DNA of 64,000 nucleotides from Synechocystis sp. PCC 7338 (GTDB lineage Bacteria; Cyanobacteriota; Cyanobacteriia; Cyanobacteriales; Microcystaceae). The notes below the pieces were generated by a model, which searched no databases, had not been told where the DNA came from, and worked only from the letters and a program-made list of their open reading frames with translations. Below are positions 37,779-47,523 of this stretch, piece after piece. The stretch is from positions 1,907,488 through 1,971,487 of the forward strand of contig NZ_CP054306.1 of assembly GCF_018282115.1 (NCBI RefSeq). Direction: 5' to 3'. Numbering within the stretch: position 1 is the first letter of the stretch; the number at the start of each line of letters is the position of its first letter. Position numbers and translations under genes: made by a program.

Positions 37779-37816
37779 CCCCCTGACTTTAGCCATAGGA
37801 GAGTTGGGGGGTTATT
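37779..37816 (+). terminator. Hairpin behind glnN, probable terminator and member of an intergenic repeat family
   Basis: CCCCCTGACT (37779-37788) can pair with AGTTGGGGGG (37802-37811) over ten positions, two of them G-U, with a 13-base loop, followed by TTATTT. It lies 73 bases after the glnN stop. A similar element occurs in the gap at 4566-4595 in opposite orientation. Confidence 0.5.
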
Positions 37817-37850
37817 TGATGTTTTGCAGATCCCAAGCAAAAAGTTAGCG

Positions 37851-37958
37851 ATGGCAAAATTAGAAGTAAAATCCTCCAAAAGTTGGCAAGATTATCAAAT
37901 TCGTTCTCGTTTCAAAGATGCCCTAGCCAAAGTTAGGGATGGGATGGTTGGGCGTTAA
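37851..37958 (+). CDS. Possible 35-residue basic small protein
   Basis: An ATG-started frame of 36 codons between the glnN hairpin and the convergent hydrolase-fold gene, which it overlaps by 4 bases at the stop. The product is basic and helical (KSWQDYQIRSRFKDALAKVRDGMVGR at its end, of which only parts are quoted here: SRFKDALAKVRDG). No ribosome site is obvious and no family is known. It may be a true small protein, or the remnant of a longer gene cut off here. Confidence 0.3.
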   Translation: MAKLEVKSSKSWQDYQIRSRFKDALAKVRDGMVGR

Positions 37959-39082
37959 TATTGTATTAATTGCCGGCCAACTAAAGTGCTGTGGGCTTGG
38001 CCAGAGGAATGGAGTCCGATGGTGGTGCTCACAACGATGGCCAGGGACTGGGAAGGCAGGGCTGCAAAAAACAGATTGTAGCCGCCGAAACGGGGATTCT
38101 GCACTAGCCAACCATTGGCATAGATAATGCCCAGACCATAATAAAGATCCGGTCTATTCCGACCTAAACCCACCGTGGTGGGGGCAATTTGGGCTTGGGC
38201 CGCTTGGGGAGAGAGCAGAGTACCTTTGGCGATCGCCAGGGCTAATAAACCGAGATCCCCCAGGGTGGAAATCATCATCCCAGAGTAGGAAGTCCAAGAA
38301 GGATTCCAATAGGTAGAATCTTCAAAAACGTCCCTATCCTTGCTAAAAGCATGTAGTACCGGAGCCGGGATTTCGCTGGTATGGGGATAACTGCTGTTAG
38401 TTAAACCCAGGGGAGCAAAAATTTCCCGCTCTAGTAATTCCTGTATGGATTGCCCAGTAATCCTTTGCAATAGTTGCCCCAAAACAACAAAATTTGTGTG
38501 GGAATAATTCCAACTTTCCCCCGGTTCATACAGAAGAGGAGTAGCAAAGGCAATATCTAGCAATTCCTGGGTTTTCCACTGGCGGAAAGGATTATAGTTG
38601 TTGGCGTCGATCAAGGTTTGATCCTGTTCAAAGTCTGGGTAACCAGAGGTGGAATTGGCTAATTGTTGGAGGGTAACCTTTTCTGCCCTTGGTAACTCTG
38701 GCCACCAACGGCCCACAGGATCGTCTAAATTAACTATGCCCCGATCCACCAATCTCAATAGCACCAAGCAAATGCAGGTTATGGTAACTCCCCCAGCCCG
38801 GAGATGCATAACAGTGGTAGCAGGCACATTGGTTTGGGAATGACCGATCGCCGTGGAAATGATTGTTTTTTCTCCCTGCCACACTCCACACAGCAGGGCG
38901 GAAAGACCGTATTCCTGTTGGGCTTGCTGGAGGATAGCTAAAATTTCTTTGGATAAGGAGGAATCGACTTCTAAATCAGTGGCGATCGCCGGATTGGTCA
39001 AACCTTTCCATCTTTGGCTCCCCAGCCAAGCAGAAGCGGCTAAAATTGCTAAAAATCCACGACGTTTGAGATTAAGTTCCAT
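37955..39082 (-). CDS. Serine beta-lactamase-fold protein lacking the catalytic motifs (predicted pseudoenzyme)
   Basis: A 375-residue protein of the beta-lactamase/D-aminopeptidase (class C, PF00144) fold: LVDRGIVNLDDPVGRWWPELP and the REIFAPLGLTNSSYP segment are typical. The N-terminus has a twin-arginine-like KRRGFLAIL signal. All three active-site motifs are altered: Ser-x-x-Lys is Gly98-Val-Thr-Ile101, Tyr-x-Asn is Tyr193-Ser-His195, and the His/Lys-x-Gly strand reads RFGGYN. The open frame is otherwise full length with normal codon use, so it appears to be kept as a non-hydrolytic, perhaps binding, protein. It lies between glnN (convergent) and psbV (upstream on the same strand, separated by a terminator). 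Confidence 0.78.
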   Translation of the reverse strand: MELNLKRRGFLAILAASAWLGSQRWKGLTNPAIATDLEVDSSLSKEILAILQQAQQEYGLSALLCGVWQGEKTIISTAIGHSQTNVPATTVMHLRAGGVTITCICLVLLRLVDRGIVNLDDPVGRWWPELPRAEKVTLQQLANSTSGYPDFEQDQTLIDANNYNPFRQWKTQELLDIAFATPLLYEPGESWNYSHTNFVVLGQLLQRITGQSIQELLEREIFAPLGLTNSSYPHTSEIPAPVLHAFSKDRDVFEDSTYWNPSWTSYSGMMISTLGDLGLLALAIAKGTLLSPQAAQAQIAPTTVGLGRNRPDLYYGLGIIYANGWLVQNPRFGGYNLFFAALPSQSLAIVVSTTIGLHSSGQAHSTLVGRQLIQY

Positions 39083-39146
39083 ACATTATCCCTAATAGGA
39101 TGGAGAGAAACGGCGATCAAAAAATTTAGTAGGGTTTAATATTAAT

Positions 39147-39182
39147 TAAAAAAGACCTCCCCTCAGTTTTGAGTGGAAGATC
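39147..39182 (-). terminator. Intrinsic terminator of psbV
   Basis: On the minus strand GATCTTCCACTC pairs with GAGGGGAGGTC (one mismatch, two G-U pairs) around a short A-rich loop and is followed by TTTTTT. It lies about 125 bases downstream of the psbV stop and before the hydrolase-fold gene, so it ends the psbV transcript. Confidence 0.7.
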
Positions 39183-39307
39183 TTCTGCGTTTTTATGGAG
39201 TTTTATATTCACCGTTAAAACTTTGTTCGTAAACTGCCTCCAAACTTGGGGAATTTAGAGGGAAACTAATTAAACTAATTTTTTTACAAACAAAATTCCC
39301 CGTAGGT

Positions 39308-39790
39308 TTAGAAGTAGATAGTACCACCCCACCGTTCATCCAATTTGGGGGCAATGAGAGTGTAACCAGCCACATCAAAGATGTCATCTTCAGTGTAGTT
39401 TCTCATTTCTGGGTAGATGTCGGGACGGGAAATGTTGGGATGTAATTCCGAATAGTCATCTTCACCGTCATAACTCTTGGGATTTTTGAGATATTCCACC
39501 AAGGCCAAGAGATTATCCCGACGGGGCTCAGCACCGGCCAAGTCTACCAAACCTAAACTGACGTTATTGTTAGTTTTGGTTTTACCCTGGAGGTGACATT
39601 GGGTACAGGTGTCCACAAAAATCTTTTGGCCGTTGGTGAACTGGCGGGCGGTTAAAGTTGTGGTGCCACCGGCCTCATCTAGGGCAACGGTGCGGGTGCT
39701 TTCGGTCAACTCCACCGCATTGGCACTGCCGGCCATGGTGTTAAACAAAAATAGGACAGAGGCGATCGCCACCAGAAAAAAGCGTTTCAC
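39308..39790 (-). CDS. psbV: Photosystem II cytochrome c550
   Basis: A 160-residue extrinsic subunit of the photosystem II oxygen-evolving complex on the lumen side of thylakoids, stabilising the Mn cluster and its chloride and calcium. The signal peptide is MKRFFLVAIASVLFLFNTMAGSANA, cut before VELTES; the c-type heme motif is CTQCH, with the second axial His in the ELHPNISRPD region. The GTG at 39790 is chosen because it gives the known start MKRFF and has GAGGAGA 6-12 bases upstream; a longer frame starting at 39805 is not needed. Close match to memory of PCC 6803 Sll0258. A terminator follows at 39147-39182. Confidence 0.96.
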   Translation of the reverse strand: MKRFFLVAIASVLFLFNTMAGSANAVELTESTRTVALDEAGGTTTLTARQFTNGQKIFVDTCTQCHLQGKTKTNNNVSLGLVDLAGAEPRRDNLLALVEYLKNPKSYDGEDDYSELHPNISRPDIYPEMRNYTEDDIFDVAGYTLIAPKLDERWGGTIYF

Positions 39791-39957
39791 AAAGGTTCTC
39801 CTCAAACTGTTGGTATAAGGGGTGAGAAAGGTAATCGGTCAATTCTCAATCTTTTTTTAAAAATAGGGTTTTAATCAAGTGTGCCAAGAAAATCGAGGGT
39901 TTTTGATCGGTCAGTATGGTGATAGGAGCCATAGCAATGGTCTGACAGTGTTAGGAA

Positions 39958-40158
39958 CTAGAAATTGTCCCCTTCCCCAGCGGCTGATTGTTGACGGTGC
40001 AAAATTTGCATAATTACCGCCTTCGCATCCTCCAGGGCCAGATTAGTTTCTTGGTTTTTGTAGGCTATGCCGAGTTGGTCGCACAGGTCAAAGACCGATT
40101 GCACAGTCAGATCGTACTCCGTGGCAATGGACTGAATCGACAGATCCGCAAATCCCAT
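39958..40158 (-). CDS. Small protein resembling the N-terminal domain of translation initiation factor IF-2
   Basis: A 66-residue protein. The sequence SIQSIATEYDLTVQSVFDLCDQLGIAYKNQETNLALEDAKAVI has the pattern of the IF2_N module (helical domain that precedes the G domain in IF-2), here encoded alone. Stand-alone copies are common in cyanobacteria and their role is unknown; binding to the ribosome or nucleic acid is a guess. It is divergent from the sirohydrochlorin chelatase-like gene and ends 168 bases upstream of psbV on the same strand. Confidence 0.7.
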   Translation of the reverse strand: MGFADLSIQSIATEYDLTVQSVFDLCDQLGIAYKNQETNLALEDAKAVIMQILHRQQSAAGEGDNF

Positions 40159-40415
40159 AAAATTTTATTGCTATGGTTTACCGAAAGATTGAGTGGTATA
40201 ACCATCATGCCATTGTAAGTTCCCTTTGCCACAGCCTCCCTCCGGCGATCTCCCAGAGATTTGTTACGCAGGGCGCTATTGCCGGGGGAGATTAAGTCGA
40301 AATTTGCAGTTTTCGTGGGGGGATAGAGCCAAATTTGGTTAAAATCGCCACCCCAGGGCATGGAAATGTTGATTAAGATATATGAAGCTAAGCCCCTTTT
40401 ACCCCCCAACAAGCT

Positions 40416-41246
40416 TTGTCCATCGCCTATCTGTTGGTTGCCCACGGTAGCCGTGATCCCCGTCCCCAGATCGCCCTCGATCGCCTAACTTATCTAGTGA
40501 GTCAGTTTCTGCGCCCCCGTTCCGCCGCAGGAAAAAAGGCCCTGATCAAACGCCATGGCATGGCAACTTTGGGAAGTTACCTTGGGGGGACGTTGATCAC
40601 CATTAGCCAGGAAAGTACTTCCCAGTCCCCAGTCCAGGTATTTAGCTCCAGTTTGGAAGCCCAAGCCCTGCCCCTCCATCAACAATTGGTTAACCTTGCT
40701 AGGGATTTGATTCCCCAAGGGGTGAAAAAAATTGCCGTTATGCCCCTCTTCCTACTCATGGGGGTGCACACCTGCGAAGACTTACCCCGGGAAATTGCCC
40801 AAGCCCAGGCCTTATTGGGTAATGACATTTCCATTGATTGCTTACCAATTTTAGGGGTTTATCCCTGGCTACCAGCTCTGCTCGACAAGTGTTTTACCCA
40901 GTACCAAACCCAACCCCAGGCCGAAAGAATTTTATTAGCCCACGGTAGCAAACGGGCCGGTGGTAATTTGGCGATCGCCACTGTGGCGGAAAAACTAGGA
41001 GCCAGGGCGGCCTATTGGAAAGGGGGCATCAGTTTGGGGACTGTCCTGAGGGAAATTAAGACAGCGGGGGAAGTGGTGATTTTGCCTTACTTTTTATTTG
41101 CCGGAGGATTAACAGACCTAATCAGGCAAGAGCGAGAGCAACTCCAATCAGTCCATGGTCGGCTCCGTCTTAAATTAGGGGAACCTCTAGGGCCCCAACC
41201 ATTGCTGGCCCAGTTAATTGCCACGGAGCTACAGCGTTTTGATTGA
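40416..41246 (+). CDS. sirB: CbiX-type sirohydrochlorin chelatase
   Basis: A 276-residue class II chelatase of the long CbiX form, made of two repeats of the CbiX half-domain: the first starts AYLLVAHGSRDPR and the second ILLAHGSKRAGG, each bringing an active-site His near its N-terminus. Such enzymes insert iron (siroheme for nitrite and sulfite reductases) or cobalt (cobalamin) into sirohydrochlorin; the sequence alone does not decide which. The start TTG at 40416 is used because the HGSR motif should lie within about ten residues of the N-terminus and no ATG is available nearby. Confidence 0.78.
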   Translation: MSIAYLLVAHGSRDPRPQIALDRLTYLVSQFLRPRSAAGKKALIKRHGMATLGSYLGGTLITISQESTSQSPVQVFSSSLEAQALPLHQQLVNLARDLIPQGVKKIAVMPLFLLMGVHTCEDLPREIAQAQALLGNDISIDCLPILGVYPWLPALLDKCFTQYQTQPQAERILLAHGSKRAGGNLAIATVAEKLGARAAYWKGGISLGTVLREIKTAGEVVILPYFLFAGGLTDLIRQEREQLQSVHGRLRLKLGEPLGPQPLLAQLIATELQRFD

Positions 41247-41306
41247 TACGAGCGGGAATTCCCCTTCCTCGCACGCAGTTGACTGCGACAAGTAGGCAGG
41301 AGTAGT

Positions 41307-41780
41307 TCACCTAGGGGACAATAGATCTTTCAAGTCCACGGCCCAGTCCACGGCTGTCAGGGTGATGGCCCGCCCTTCCCCTTGGTGGCATAGTTGAATT
41401 TGCAAATACTGGTTTGGTAGTTGGGGTAATCTTTCCGGCCACTCCACGGCGGTAATCCCCAAGGGAAAATCTTCCCCCTGCCAATATTGTTCTGGGTATA
41501 AATATTCGACTTCAAGGGAATTAAGCCGATACAAATCCAGATGGTAAAGAGGCATCTTGCCTTTCCGATACTCATTAACAATGGTGAAAGTGGGACTGAC
41601 AATTTCCCCCACAATGCCCAACCCCCTACCAAGGCCCTGGACTAAGCTGGTTTTCCCGGCCCCCAAATCCCCCTGCAACAAGATGATGGTGCCCAGGGGT
41701 AACTGTTGAGCCAATTGTTGCCCCCATTGATGGGTCGCATTTAAGTCGGGAAGAAAAAATTGCATAGAGTTTTCATTCAT
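41307..41780 (-). CDS. tsaE: tRNA threonylcarbamoyladenosine biosynthesis ATPase TsaE
   Basis: A protein of 157 residues with P-loop GDLGAGKTSLVQGLGRGLGI, the TsaE signature SPTFTIVNEY and HLDLYRL, and the VEWPERL strand. TsaE hydrolyses ATP in the TsaBDE complex that makes the t6A modification at position 37 of tRNAs reading ANN codons. The ATG at 41780 is used; an ATG five codons later (41765) would also give a normal N-terminus. It is divergent from gcvP with 178 bases between. Confidence 0.9.
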   Translation of the reverse strand: MNENSMQFFLPDLNATHQWGQQLAQQLPLGTIILLQGDLGAGKTSLVQGLGRGLGIVGEIVSPTFTIVNEYRKGKMPLYHLDLYRLNSLEVEYLYPEQYWQGEDFPLGITAVEWPERLPQLPNQYLQIQLCHQGEGRAITLTAVDWAVDLKDLLSPR

Positions 41781-41958
41781 CGGCAAATGGGAGAAATTTT
41801 AAAGGCATTGGACAAGTTTGATGGGGATCGGCCCGTCTGGAAAATGTTGACCCCTAGTCCTACCAAAATTTGTTAAGCTTTGTATCTAATTAGAGCCAAT
41901 CTGTAACATTTTTTGACAGATCCAGTCTAGGCGTTCACCCTTTCCCTACTCCGCCATT

Positions 41959-44910
41959 ATGCCCAACCTAGAGTCCGCCGTTGTTGTCCCCACCTCCGAG
42001 GCGATCGCCGTTGACCCGAACCAGCTAGAAGGAAAGTTGACTCCGGCGGATAGTTTTTTGGAACGCCACCTAGGGCCCGGAGAAACGGAACAACAGCAGA
42101 TGCTCCAGACGTTGGGCTTTGATGCATTGGAGGATTTGATTGACCAAGCGGTGCCCCCGGCCATTCGCCTCTCCCGGTCCCTCAAACTGCCCGCTTCCCA
42201 GGGTGAGTATGGGGCGATCGCCCAGTTGAAATCCATTGCTTCCAAAAACCAAGTTTTTCGCTCCTACATCGGCATGGGGTATTACGACACCATCACCCCG
42301 CCGGTTATTCAACGGAACATTTTAGAAAATCCCGGCTGGTACACAGCCTATACCCCCTACCAAGCAGAAATTGCCCAGGGTCGCTTGGAAGCGCTGTTGA
42401 ATTTTCAAACCATGGTGATGGATTTAACTGGGTTGGAAATTGCCAATGCTTCTCTGTTGGATGAGGGTACCGCCGCCGCCGAAGCCATGGCCTTGAGTTA
42501 TGGAGTGAGTAAAAGCAAAGCTAATGCTTTTTTTGTTGCCCAGGACTGCCATCCCCAAACCATTGCAGTGATTAAAACCAGGGCCAATCCCCTCGGCATT
42601 GACGTGATTGTGGGCGATCACCGCACCTTTTCCTTCTCCACGCCCATTTTCGGCGCGTTACTGCAATACCCCGCCACCGATGGGGCCATCTATGATTACC
42701 GCAGTTTCATTGACCAAGCCCATCAACACCAAGCCTTGGTTACCCTGGCCGCCGATCCCCTCAGTCTCACCCTGCTGACTCCCCCCGGTGAATTGGGGGC
42801 CGATATTGCGGTGGGCAGTACCCAGCGGTTTGGCATTCCCTTGGGGTATGGTGGGCCCCACGCCGCCTACTTTGCCACCAAGGCCGAATATCAACGGAAA
42901 ATGCCGGGGCGCATTGTGGGGGTTTCCAAGGATGTCCATGGTAATCCCGCCCTCCGTTTAGCCCTACAAACCAGGGAACAGCATATCCGTCGCGACAAAG
43001 CCACCAGTAATATCTGCACTGCCCAAGTTCTCCTCGCAGTGATGGCTTCCATGTACGGTGTGTACCATGGCTCCACGGGTTTAAAAAATATTGCCCTGAG
43101 AATTCACCAGTTGACAGCCCTATTGGCGATCGGTTTAAAGCGGTTAAATTACAGCCTCAACAACGATTACTTTTTTGATACCTTGCGGGTGGGGGTAGGG
43201 GAACAGAGTGCCCCAGCGATTTTAAAAGCGGCAGAGGGACGAGGAATTAATCTGCGACCCCTGGCCCCTGGGGAAGTGGGCATTAGCTTAGATGAAACGG
43301 TGACAGTGCAGGATCTGCTCGATCTGTGGCAAATTTTTGCTGGCAAGGATGATTTATCCTTTACACCGGCAGAACTGTGGTCGGAAGTTAAAACAAGTTT
43401 TCCCGCAGATTTAACCCGTCAGAGTCCTTACCTACAGGATGCCGTTTTTAATCAGTACCATTCAGAAACGGAATTATTGCGCTATCTCCATCAACTGGAA
43501 AGCAAGGATTTAGCCCTGAACACTTCCATGATTCCGTTGGGTTCCTGCACTATGAAACTCAATGCCACAGCGGAAATGATGCCCGTTACCTGGCCCGAAT
43601 TTGGCAAAATTCACCCCTTTGCCCCCGCCGGTCAAACGGAAGGTTATCAGATTTTATTTGCCCAGTTGGAAGCTTGGTTAGGAGAAATCACCGGTTTTGA
43701 TGCCATTTCTTTGCAGCCCAATGCCGGTTCCCAGGGAGAATATGCCGGTTTGCAAGTGATCCGTCAGTATCATCTCAGTCGGGGAGAAGCACAACGCAAC
43801 ATCTGTTTAATCCCCGAATCTGCCCATGGCACCAATCCGGCTAGTGCGGTGATGTGCGGCATGCAGGTAGTGCCGGTGAAATGCGACGGGGAAGGAAACA
43901 TCGATGTAGAGGATTTAACCGGGAAAGCAGAAAAGTACGGCGATCGCCTGGCGGCCTTGATGGTGACCTATCCTTCCACCCATGGGGTATTTGAAGCTAC
44001 CATCAGCTCAATTTGTGATACTGTGCATCGCTTTGGCGGCCAAGTTTATATGGACGGGGCCAATATGAATGCCCAGGTGGGGTTATGTCGTCCCGCTGAC
44101 TTTGGGGCGGATGTGTGCCATCTCAATTTACACAAGACTTTTTGCATTCCCCACGGCGGTGGCGGCCCCGGGATGGGACCCATTGGAGTTAAGGCCCATT
44201 TGCAGGAATTTTTACCCTGGACTAGCTTAAATTTTTTTGCTGCAACCCCAGAAGAAGATCAGTCCATTGGCATGATTTCCGCCGCTCCCTACGGCAGTGC
44301 CAGCATCTTAGTTATTTCTTGGATGTACATTGCCATGATGGGCCCTCAAGGTTTGACCAAAGCGACAGAGGTGGCTATCCTCAGCGCCAATTACATGGCT
44401 AAGCGGTTGGAAAATTATTACCCCATTTTATTCAAGGGTAATAATGGCTTAGTGGCCCATGAATGCATCCTTGATTTGCGCCCTCTGAAAAAACAAGCGG
44501 CGATCGAGGTGGAAGATGTGGCCAAACGCTTAATGGATTTTGGTTTCCATGCCCCCACGGTGTCTTGGCCGGTGCTGGGCACCATGATGGTGGAACCGAC
44601 GGAAAGTGAATCCCTGGCGGAATTAGACCGTTTTTGTGATGCCATGATTACCATTTACCAAGAGGCCCAGGCGATCGTCCATGGGGAAATTGATCCCGTT
44701 GATAACCCCTTGAAAAATGCCCCCCATACGGCCCAATCCCTCATCTGTGGTGAATGGAACCATCCCTACGACCGGGAACAGGCCGCCTACCCCGCCCCCT
44801 GGACTAAACAGTTTAAATTCTGGCCCGCCGTTGGCCGCATTAATAACACCTACGGCGATCGCCATTTAGTTTGCTCCTGCGAGGGTATGGAAGCTTACAA
44901 GGAAAATTAA
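41959..44910 (+). CDS. gcvP: Glycine dehydrogenase (decarboxylating), P-protein of the glycine cleavage system
   Basis: A 983-residue pyridoxal-phosphate enzyme that decarboxylates glycine and passes the aminomethyl group to lipoylated H-protein; in cyanobacteria it is part of photorespiratory 2-phosphoglycolate metabolism. It is the fused, full-length form (the two half-size subunits of other bacteria are joined). The cofactor lysine is in [21 protein letters not shown], and the N-terminal half has the [21 protein letters not shown] block. Close to PCC 6803 Slr0293 from memory. It is convergent with recN, 69 bases apart. Confidence 0.96.
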   Translation: MPNLESAVVVPTSEAIAVDPNQLEGKLTPADSFLERHLGPGETEQQQMLQTLGFDALEDLIDQAVPPAIRLSRSLKLPASQGEYGAIAQLKSIASKNQVFRSYIGMGYYDTITPPVIQRNILENPGWYTAYTPYQAEIAQGRLEALLNFQTMVMDLTGLEIANASLLDEGTAAAEAMALSYGVSKSKANAFFVAQDCHPQTIAVIKTRANPLGIDVIVGDHRTFSFSTPIFGALLQYPATDGAIYDYRSFIDQAHQHQALVTLAADPLSLTLLTPPGELGADIAVGSTQRFGIPLGYGGPHAAYFATKAEYQRKMPGRIVGVSKDVHGNPALRLALQTREQHIRRDKATSNICTAQVLLAVMASMYGVYHGSTGLKNIALRIHQLTALLAIGLKRLNYSLNNDYFFDTLRVGVGEQSAPAILKAAEGRGINLRPLAPGEVGISLDETVTVQDLLDLWQIFAGKDDLSFTPAELWSEVKTSFPADLTRQSPYLQDAVFNQYHSETELLRYLHQLESKDLALNTSMIPLGSCTMKLNATAEMMPVTWPEFGKIHPFAPAGQTEGYQILFAQLEAWLGEITGFDAISLQPNAGSQGEYAGLQVIRQYHLSRGEAQRNICLIPESAHGTNPASAVMCGMQVVPVKCDGEGNIDVEDLTGKAEKYGDRLAALMVTYPSTHGVFEATISSICDTVHRFGGQVYMDGANMNAQVGLCRPADFGADVCHLNLHKTFCIPHGGGGPGMGPIGVKAHLQEFLPWTSLNFFAATPEEDQSIGMISAAPYGSASILVISWMYIAMMGPQGLTKATEVAILSANYMAKRLENYYPILFKGNNGLVAHECILDLRPLKKQAAIEVEDVAKRLMDFGFHAPTVSWPVLGTMMVEPTESESLAELDRFCDAMITIYQEAQAIVHGEIDPVDNPLKNAPHTAQSLICGEWNHPYDREQAAYPAPWTKQFKFWPAVGRINNTYGDRHLVCSCEGMEAYKEN

Positions 44911-44979
44911 CCGGAGTCAGGGCAACGGTGAGGTGGGGGGGACAAACAAATTGGTCTCAACTTTATTTGCCAGTGGCAG

Positions 44980-46734
44980 TTAAACCTGGGAGGCTTGGCG
45001 GCGGGCAGCGGATTTTTCTAGTAGAGATTGGGCAAAGGCTAACGCTTCTTTGGCGGAATGGCCCCCAGTTAATTGGGCTAATTCCTGTTGGCGATCGCCA
45101 TCGGACTGGAGGGGAGTAATGCGAATAACGGTGCGTAAATCCTCATCAAGCTGGGGGTTCACCGGATCGGCAATGTTCTCATTAATCACTACTTTGTCCA
45201 CATGGAAATGGGCATCGGCCAAAGCCGCCACCAACGGTTGATGGGTGACACAGAGGAGTTGTTGACGTTGACTCAGTTGGGCTAGTTTGTCGGCGATCGC
45301 CTGGGCCACTTTGCCAGATACACCCACATCAATTTCATCGAAAATTAAGGTTTGGCTGGGGGGAGCCAGGTCACTAAAACAGGCTTTGAGAGCAAGGAGG
45401 AAGCGGCTCATTTCCCCCCCGGAGGCGGTGGCCGCTAAGGGTTGAATTTTTTCCCCCGTATTAGGACTGAAATAAAACACCACCTGTTCTGCACCAAAAC
45501 TACTGGGAGGGGTGGACTCCAATTGACAAACGAAAATCACCTTTTCCATGGCCAAAGGTTTAAGTTCCTGTACCAATCTTTTTTCTAGTTTTTGGGCTGT
45601 TTTTTGTCGGATTAAAGTTAACTGACCACAATGCTTGATTAATTTTTGCTCTGCCTCAGTCAATGCTTCTTGCAACTGGGCTAGGGATTGTTCTCCATCC
45701 GCCAACTGGTCATATTCAGCTTGAATTTTTTCTTGGTAAGCAATGGCTTCGGTTAAACTGGGGCCGTATTTACGGCAAATTCTTTTCAATACTTGCAGCC
45801 TTGCTTCCACTTCCCCCAACCGCTCTGGGTCGGCTTCTAAATTATCGCCGTAGCGTTGCACTTGCCGTCCTGCTTCAATTACTTGGGTTAATGCTGTTTG
45901 TATCATTTCCAATAAGGGATTAAGGGCACTGTCAAATTCCGCCATGGTTTGCAACTGTCCCTCCGCATCTCCCAATAGATCGGCGATCGCCGGGGTATCC
46001 CGTTCACTTTGGTACAAAAGTTGAGTGGCTTGGTAACTTAACTGCTGTAGCTCCACCACATGGGAAAGTTTTTCTTGCTCCTGGATTAACAATTCCCACT
46101 CATCGCCATCGGTTAATTCAGCTTCTGTTAATTCCTGTAACTGATAGGTTAAAAAATCCAACCGTTGTAAACGATTTTGTTCCGATTGTTGCCTGGCCGT
46201 TAAAGCTTGTTTTGCTTGGGTAAATTCTCTATAGGCTGCTTCCACAGCTTGACGTTTTTCTAATAAGTTTTGCCCACCAAATAAATCCAGTAGTTGCCGT
46301 TGTTGACTAGGATCTAATAATTGTTGAGTTTGTCCCTGGGCTGTAATTTCCACCAATTGGCTCCGCAATTCTGCCAAAACCTGTCGATTTATCAACACCC
46401 CGTTAAGACGGGAACGGGAATTTAATGAGCTTCCTTTTTTGCTAAATTCTCTGGTGCAAGCAATGGTGCTATCTTCTAACGGTTCAATGCCCTGGGCCGC
46501 TAACCATTGGTCAATGGCAGGGGTAGCGGTAAAAATCCCCTCAATGGATCCACTGGGGCAACCCTGACGCAAAACCCTGGCCCCAGCTTTTCCCCCTAGT
46601 AACAAATCAATAGCATCAAGCAAAATTGATTTCCCAGCTCCGGTTTCCCCCGTCAATACATTTAAGCCTTGCTCGAAATTAATTTCTAAGCAATCAATCA
46701 AAGCAAAATTAATAATTCGCAGGGATAGTAGCAT
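44980..46734 (-). CDS. recN: DNA repair protein RecN
   Basis: A 584-residue SMC-like ATPase for double-strand break repair. The N-terminal half-ATPase has Walker A GETGAGKSILLDAIDLL, the central part is coiled coil (residues about 150-370), and the C-terminal half has the signature ATASGGEMSRFLLALK and Walker B TLIFDEIDVGVSG. All parts are intact and length is normal (550-590). In PCC 6803 the gene is sll1520 from memory, far in numbering from gcvP (slr0293), so its place here marks a difference in gene order. The start is divergent from an accessory region. Confidence 0.93.
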   Translation of the reverse strand: MLLSLRIINFALIDCLEINFEQGLNVLTGETGAGKSILLDAIDLLLGGKAGARVLRQGCPSGSIEGIFTATPAIDQWLAAQGIEPLEDSTIACTREFSKKGSSLNSRSRLNGVLINRQVLAELRSQLVEITAQGQTQQLLDPSQQRQLLDLFGGQNLLEKRQAVEAAYREFTQAKQALTARQQSEQNRLQRLDFLTYQLQELTEAELTDGDEWELLIQEQEKLSHVVELQQLSYQATQLLYQSERDTPAIADLLGDAEGQLQTMAEFDSALNPLLEMIQTALTQVIEAGRQVQRYGDNLEADPERLGEVEARLQVLKRICRKYGPSLTEAIAYQEKIQAEYDQLADGEQSLAQLQEALTEAEQKLIKHCGQLTLIRQKTAQKLEKRLVQELKPLAMEKVIFVCQLESTPPSSFGAEQVVFYFSPNTGEKIQPLAATASGGEMSRFLLALKACFSDLAPPSQTLIFDEIDVGVSGKVAQAIADKLAQLSQRQQLLCVTHQPLVAALADAHFHVDKVVINENIADPVNPQLDEDLRTVIRITPLQSDGDRQQELAQLTGGHSAKEALAFAQSLLEKSAARRQASQV

Positions 46735-46865
46735 GGAGAATTGGCCGATGGTTTGAACATTCTGCTATGAAGGAGCGCCTTTTACAATAACTAAGCCTAG
46801 AATACAAGTGCAAATTAAAGTACGCTGGCTTTTCATACCCAACTCGGCATGAAGTTTGATTGTAC

Positions 46866-46979
46866 ATGGCTAAGCACCAGGGTCGTGACCGAGTAGTGGT
46901 GTTTGAATCCCCGGGGAACGCTGACTCCGCAACAGAAACGACAAGGGATGTCATCGATATTAACTCCAATGAGCAATGA
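46866..46979 (+). CDS. Possible 37-residue small protein
   Basis: A 38-codon ATG frame in the 789-base gap between recN and the pilin-like gene. The product starts MAKHQGRDRVVVFESPGN and ends in a polar, acidic tail (VIDINSNEQ). Possible -10 boxes (TACAAT at 46783-46788, TAGAAT at 46798-46803) lie 63-83 bases upstream on the same strand, but no good ribosome site is present. No family recognised. Codon choice is varied and without rare-codon clustering, which is weak support. Confidence 0.3.
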   Translation: MAKHQGRDRVVVFESPGNADSATETTRDVIDINSNEQ

Positions 46980-47315
46980 AAATTAATTAACTTTTTCCCA
47001 ACCTTAACTTTAACTAATCCTTAAAAAGTCTTTAAAAAATCTTTAAATTTGCTTGCTGACAAGGGGGGTTGGGGCAAGGTGCTAATTTATCTAGAGCCAT
47101 TGCCGGCTCGCACTTTTATTTGTGTTGGATGGAGCACTCTTTTCTGGTTCAGTTACCAAATACCTTATCCCCCAGTAGGGTATATTTAATTGAGCTAGGA
47201 TTCTTATTCAGCAAGGGGTTTAGGCTTCTAATCTAAATTATTTGTAACCTGTCTGCTACTTTTGTGATCTCTTCTGGGTAGGTTGGGATCAGGGTTTATT
47301 GAGGGGCTAGAAGGC

Positions 47316-47358
47316 TGTGATCTGGATCACATCCCTGAGTCAAACAGAGTAATAGAAT
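47316..47358 (+). promoter_or_regulatory. SyCRP1 (cAMP receptor protein)-type site and class II promoter
   Basis: TGTGATCTGGATCACA at 47316-47331 is a perfect TGTGA-N6-TCACA palindrome, nearly identical to the site I recall for SyCRP1 in front of slr1667. TAGAAT at 47353-47358 is a good -10 box; with a start near 47365 the palindrome is centred at about -41.5, the geometry of class II CRP-activated promoters. The leader to the next ATG would be about 160 bases. The remaining part of this gap (46980-47315) holds AT-rich sequence without recognisable features. Confidence 0.78.
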
Positions 47359-47523
47359 ATATATAGCTTGGTGAGATGAAATGTCGTTGAGGAGAGTTGG
47401 CTCAGATCCAAGCGATAAATACAGTTGAGTGTCCTTAATTTAACTTCTTTGTCTTTTATTTTTAGTTATTGATTGCTTTCCTGTCTCGCCTACCTTATTT
47501 TTACTTACAGTTGAAGATCAGTC

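Noticed and set aside
46895-46945. tRNA-like T-loop sequence (gtttgaatcc)
   Set aside because: No acceptor, D or anticodon stem can be folded around it and no CCA-adjacent pairing is seen, so it is not a tRNA.
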